From Treponema sp. (GTDB lineage: Bacteria > Spirochaetota > Spirochaetia > Treponematales > Breznakiellaceae): DNA of 6,411 bases. The stretch spans positions 1 through 6,411 of the forward strand of contig JAITJV010000266.1 in assembly GCA_031278755.1 (NCBI GenBank), given 5' to 3'. The position numbers and the translations under genes were made by a program. This document shows positions 5,204 through 6,411 of this stretch, piece after piece (positions within the stretch are counted from its first letter, which is position 1; every line of letters starts with the position of its first letter). Under the pieces are notes generated by a model that was given only the letters and a program-made list of their open reading frames with translations, did no database searches and was not told where the DNA came from.

Positions 5204-6411
5204 TTACGCCTCGTGCTCGGTACGGGAAATTATTTCATTCTGCTGTTTGGCGTCCAGAAAGATGAAATATTCGCAAAAACCGGCAATGCGCACCACGATA
5301 TCCCGGTGTTTCATGGGATTTATCTGCGCGTCCAGCAAATCTTCCCGTTTTACAAAGTTGACCTGTATCTGGGGGCCGCCTTCCCGCAGGTAGGTGAGGA
5401 GAAGGTTTTTGAGGGCCCTGGTCCCCCCCTCGGTGATAAAAAGATTGGGGCTTACCTTGATGTTTGCAGCGTTTGCCCCGTTGAGGTACCGGTAATCGTA
5501 CGCCAGCATGCTGTTGATTAGTTTGGTGGGGCCTTCGGTATCCCGGCCCTGGCTGGGACCGATGTTGTCGCTCAGGGGGGCGCCCTTCAGCCTGCCGTCG
5601 CAGGTGGCGGGGGTTATTTCCCCCAGGCTTACATGGGTGGTATAGCTGAAAAAGGAACTGATGTATTTTTCCGGTATTGTTCCGTCGTTGAGCGTAAAGA
5701 CTTCCGTGGTGTACACCTTAAACAGTTCCGCGGCCATGCCGTCAACCCAGCCGATATCGTTTCCGAAATGCGGCACCTTATTCAAAATATACTGGCGCAG
5801 CGGTTCCTCTCCCCTGAAATTGTTCGCGGCCGCCTCTATGAGCCTGTCAAGGGTGATGTATTTCTGATCAAAAACGAGGGTTTTTATGGCCGCAAGGGAA
5901 TCTACCGTCGTACCGAGGCCCAGCCCGGAAATGGGCAGATGGGCCGGCAGTTCGGTTCCTCCCTGAAACATGTCTTTTCCGCTTTCCAGACAGCCGTCCA
6001 TAAAGACGGATCCCCACGGATCGCAGCCATAGTTCTGAATATACTTCGTTCCCGGCCTGACCCGGAAACTCCGGATTTCATCCCGGATCTTCCGCAGCAC
6101 CTCCTGATAAAACACGTCAAAGCTGTCAAAGGTCCGCTCCCCGCGCCTGACGGAATCCAGAACTTCCTGGAGCAGCATCGCGTAGTTGACATACATTTTG
6201 CCGCCGGGTGAGTAATACCAGCCCGCCCCCTTGTTTTGGACAAGCATCTCGACACAGCCCATGTTGTAATAATCACGGGCCAGTTCTTCCGTATAACCCA
6301 GGGCGGCAAGGTTGGGAATCCACATGTCGTCGTTCATCAGCATCGGCATGCCAAAGCCGCATTTTATGGTTTCCACCGCTTCGTCGTATATCCAGCCGGG
6401 ACTGAGATCTT
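5204..6411 (-). CDS. Glycyl radical enzyme (non-PFL type), C-terminal half, 5' truncated by window edge
   Basis: This is the C-terminal 402 residues of a pyruvate formate-lyase-superfamily enzyme, normally about 780-850 residues long. The frame stays open through 6411, and the GTG at 6376 is internal. The finger-loop Cys lies in NMGCVEM (Cys codon 6254-6256). Cys-Val-Glu is the pattern of dehydratases, C-N lyases and 4-hydroxyphenylacetate decarboxylase, where the Glu is a catalytic acid/base; pyruvate formate-lyase has Cys-Cys instead. The C-terminal radical loop is VVRIAGFCEYF (Gly codon 5279-5281), followed by the family ending ISRTEHEA. CDGRLKGAPLSDNIGPSQGRD and VNFVKREDLLDAQINP are also standard for the superfamily. 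The enzyme needs a radical-SAM activase, usually encoded next door; none lies downstream, so it may be upstream off the edge. The substrate cannot be named: Met after CVE, where the characterised dehydratases have Pro, and Phe after the radical Gly differ from the best-known dehydratases. Such an oxygen-sensitive enzyme implies anaerobic life. Confidence 0.92.
   Translation of the reverse strand, partial: DLSPGWIYDEAVETIKCGFGMPMLMNDDMWIPNLAALGYTEELARDYYNMGCVEMLVQNKGAGWYYSPGGKMYVNYAMLLQEVLDSVRRGERTFDSFDVFYQEVLRKIRDEIRSFRVRPGTKYIQNYGCDPWGSVFMDGCLESGKDMFQGGTELPAHLPISGLGLGTTVDSLAAIKTLVFDQKYITLDRLIEAAANNFRGEEPLRQYILNKVPHFGNDIGWVDGMAAELFKVYTTEVFTLNDGTIPEKYISSFFSYTTHVSLGEITPATCDGRLKGAPLSDNIGPSQGRDTEGPTKLINSMLAYDYRYLNGANAANIKVSPNLFITEGGTRALKNLLLTYLREGGPQIQVNFVKREDLLDAQINPMKHRDIVVRIAGFCEYFIFLDAKQQNEIISRTEHEA

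Noticed and set aside
6374..6376. GTG at 6376 as the start of the glycyl radical enzyme
   Set aside because: The frame is open up to the window edge, and the residues upstream continue the family sequence, so this is an internal Val codon.
5204..6411. Annotation as pyruvate formate-lyase (pflB)
   Set aside because: The active site is Cys-Val-Glu rather than Cys-Cys, so the name would mislead about the reaction.

Overview
The window reads as ordinary chromosome from an anaerobic, moderately GC-rich bacterium, most likely a spirochaete of the Treponema group. That is an inference. It rests on the pairing of a bactofilin with a TPR protein, a lipoprotein with a loose lipobox, an outer-membrane barrel of the 'ALGG...NPA' type, and a glycyl radical enzyme (strict anaerobe). 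No rRNA, tRNA, CRISPR array, integrase or insertion sequence was seen.

Layout. At the left edge, the + strand carries the C-terminal half of a GH13 alpha-glucosidase (1-858). Thirteen bases further on, it meets the end of a minus-strand block. Read in its own direction from the right edge, that block contains: a glycyl radical enzyme whose 5' end lies outside the window (6411 to 5204); a 109-nt structured intergenic gap; a bactofilin (5094 to 4729); a secreted TPR protein (4732 to 4076, 4-nt ATGA overlap); the tRNA methylthiotransferase MtaB (4069 to 2705, 6-nt gap); an alanine-rich lipoprotein of unknown function (2697 to 2005, 7-nt gap); and a predicted outer-membrane beta-barrel protein (1972 to 872, 32-nt gap).

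How the genes may work together. The five genes from bactofilin to beta-barrel look like one operon, mostly about the cell envelope: cytoskeletal scaffold, exported TPR protein, lipoprotein and outer-membrane protein. A tRNA-modification gene sits inside it. The glycyl radical enzyme appears to be a separate upstream unit, divided from the operon by GC-rich inverted repeats that could act as a terminator and by a sigma70-like promoter just before the bactofilin. A second promoter-like sequence overlaps the end of mtaB before the lipoprotein gene. In both, the -10 box ends exactly 6 nt before the ATG, so transcripts could be leaderless or nearly so.

I see no clearly new biological system. The best leads are the unassigned glycyl radical enzyme (Cys-Val-Glu active site, 'AGFCEYF' radical loop), the two matching promoter/ATG arrangements, and the uncharacterised lipoprotein/barrel pair.
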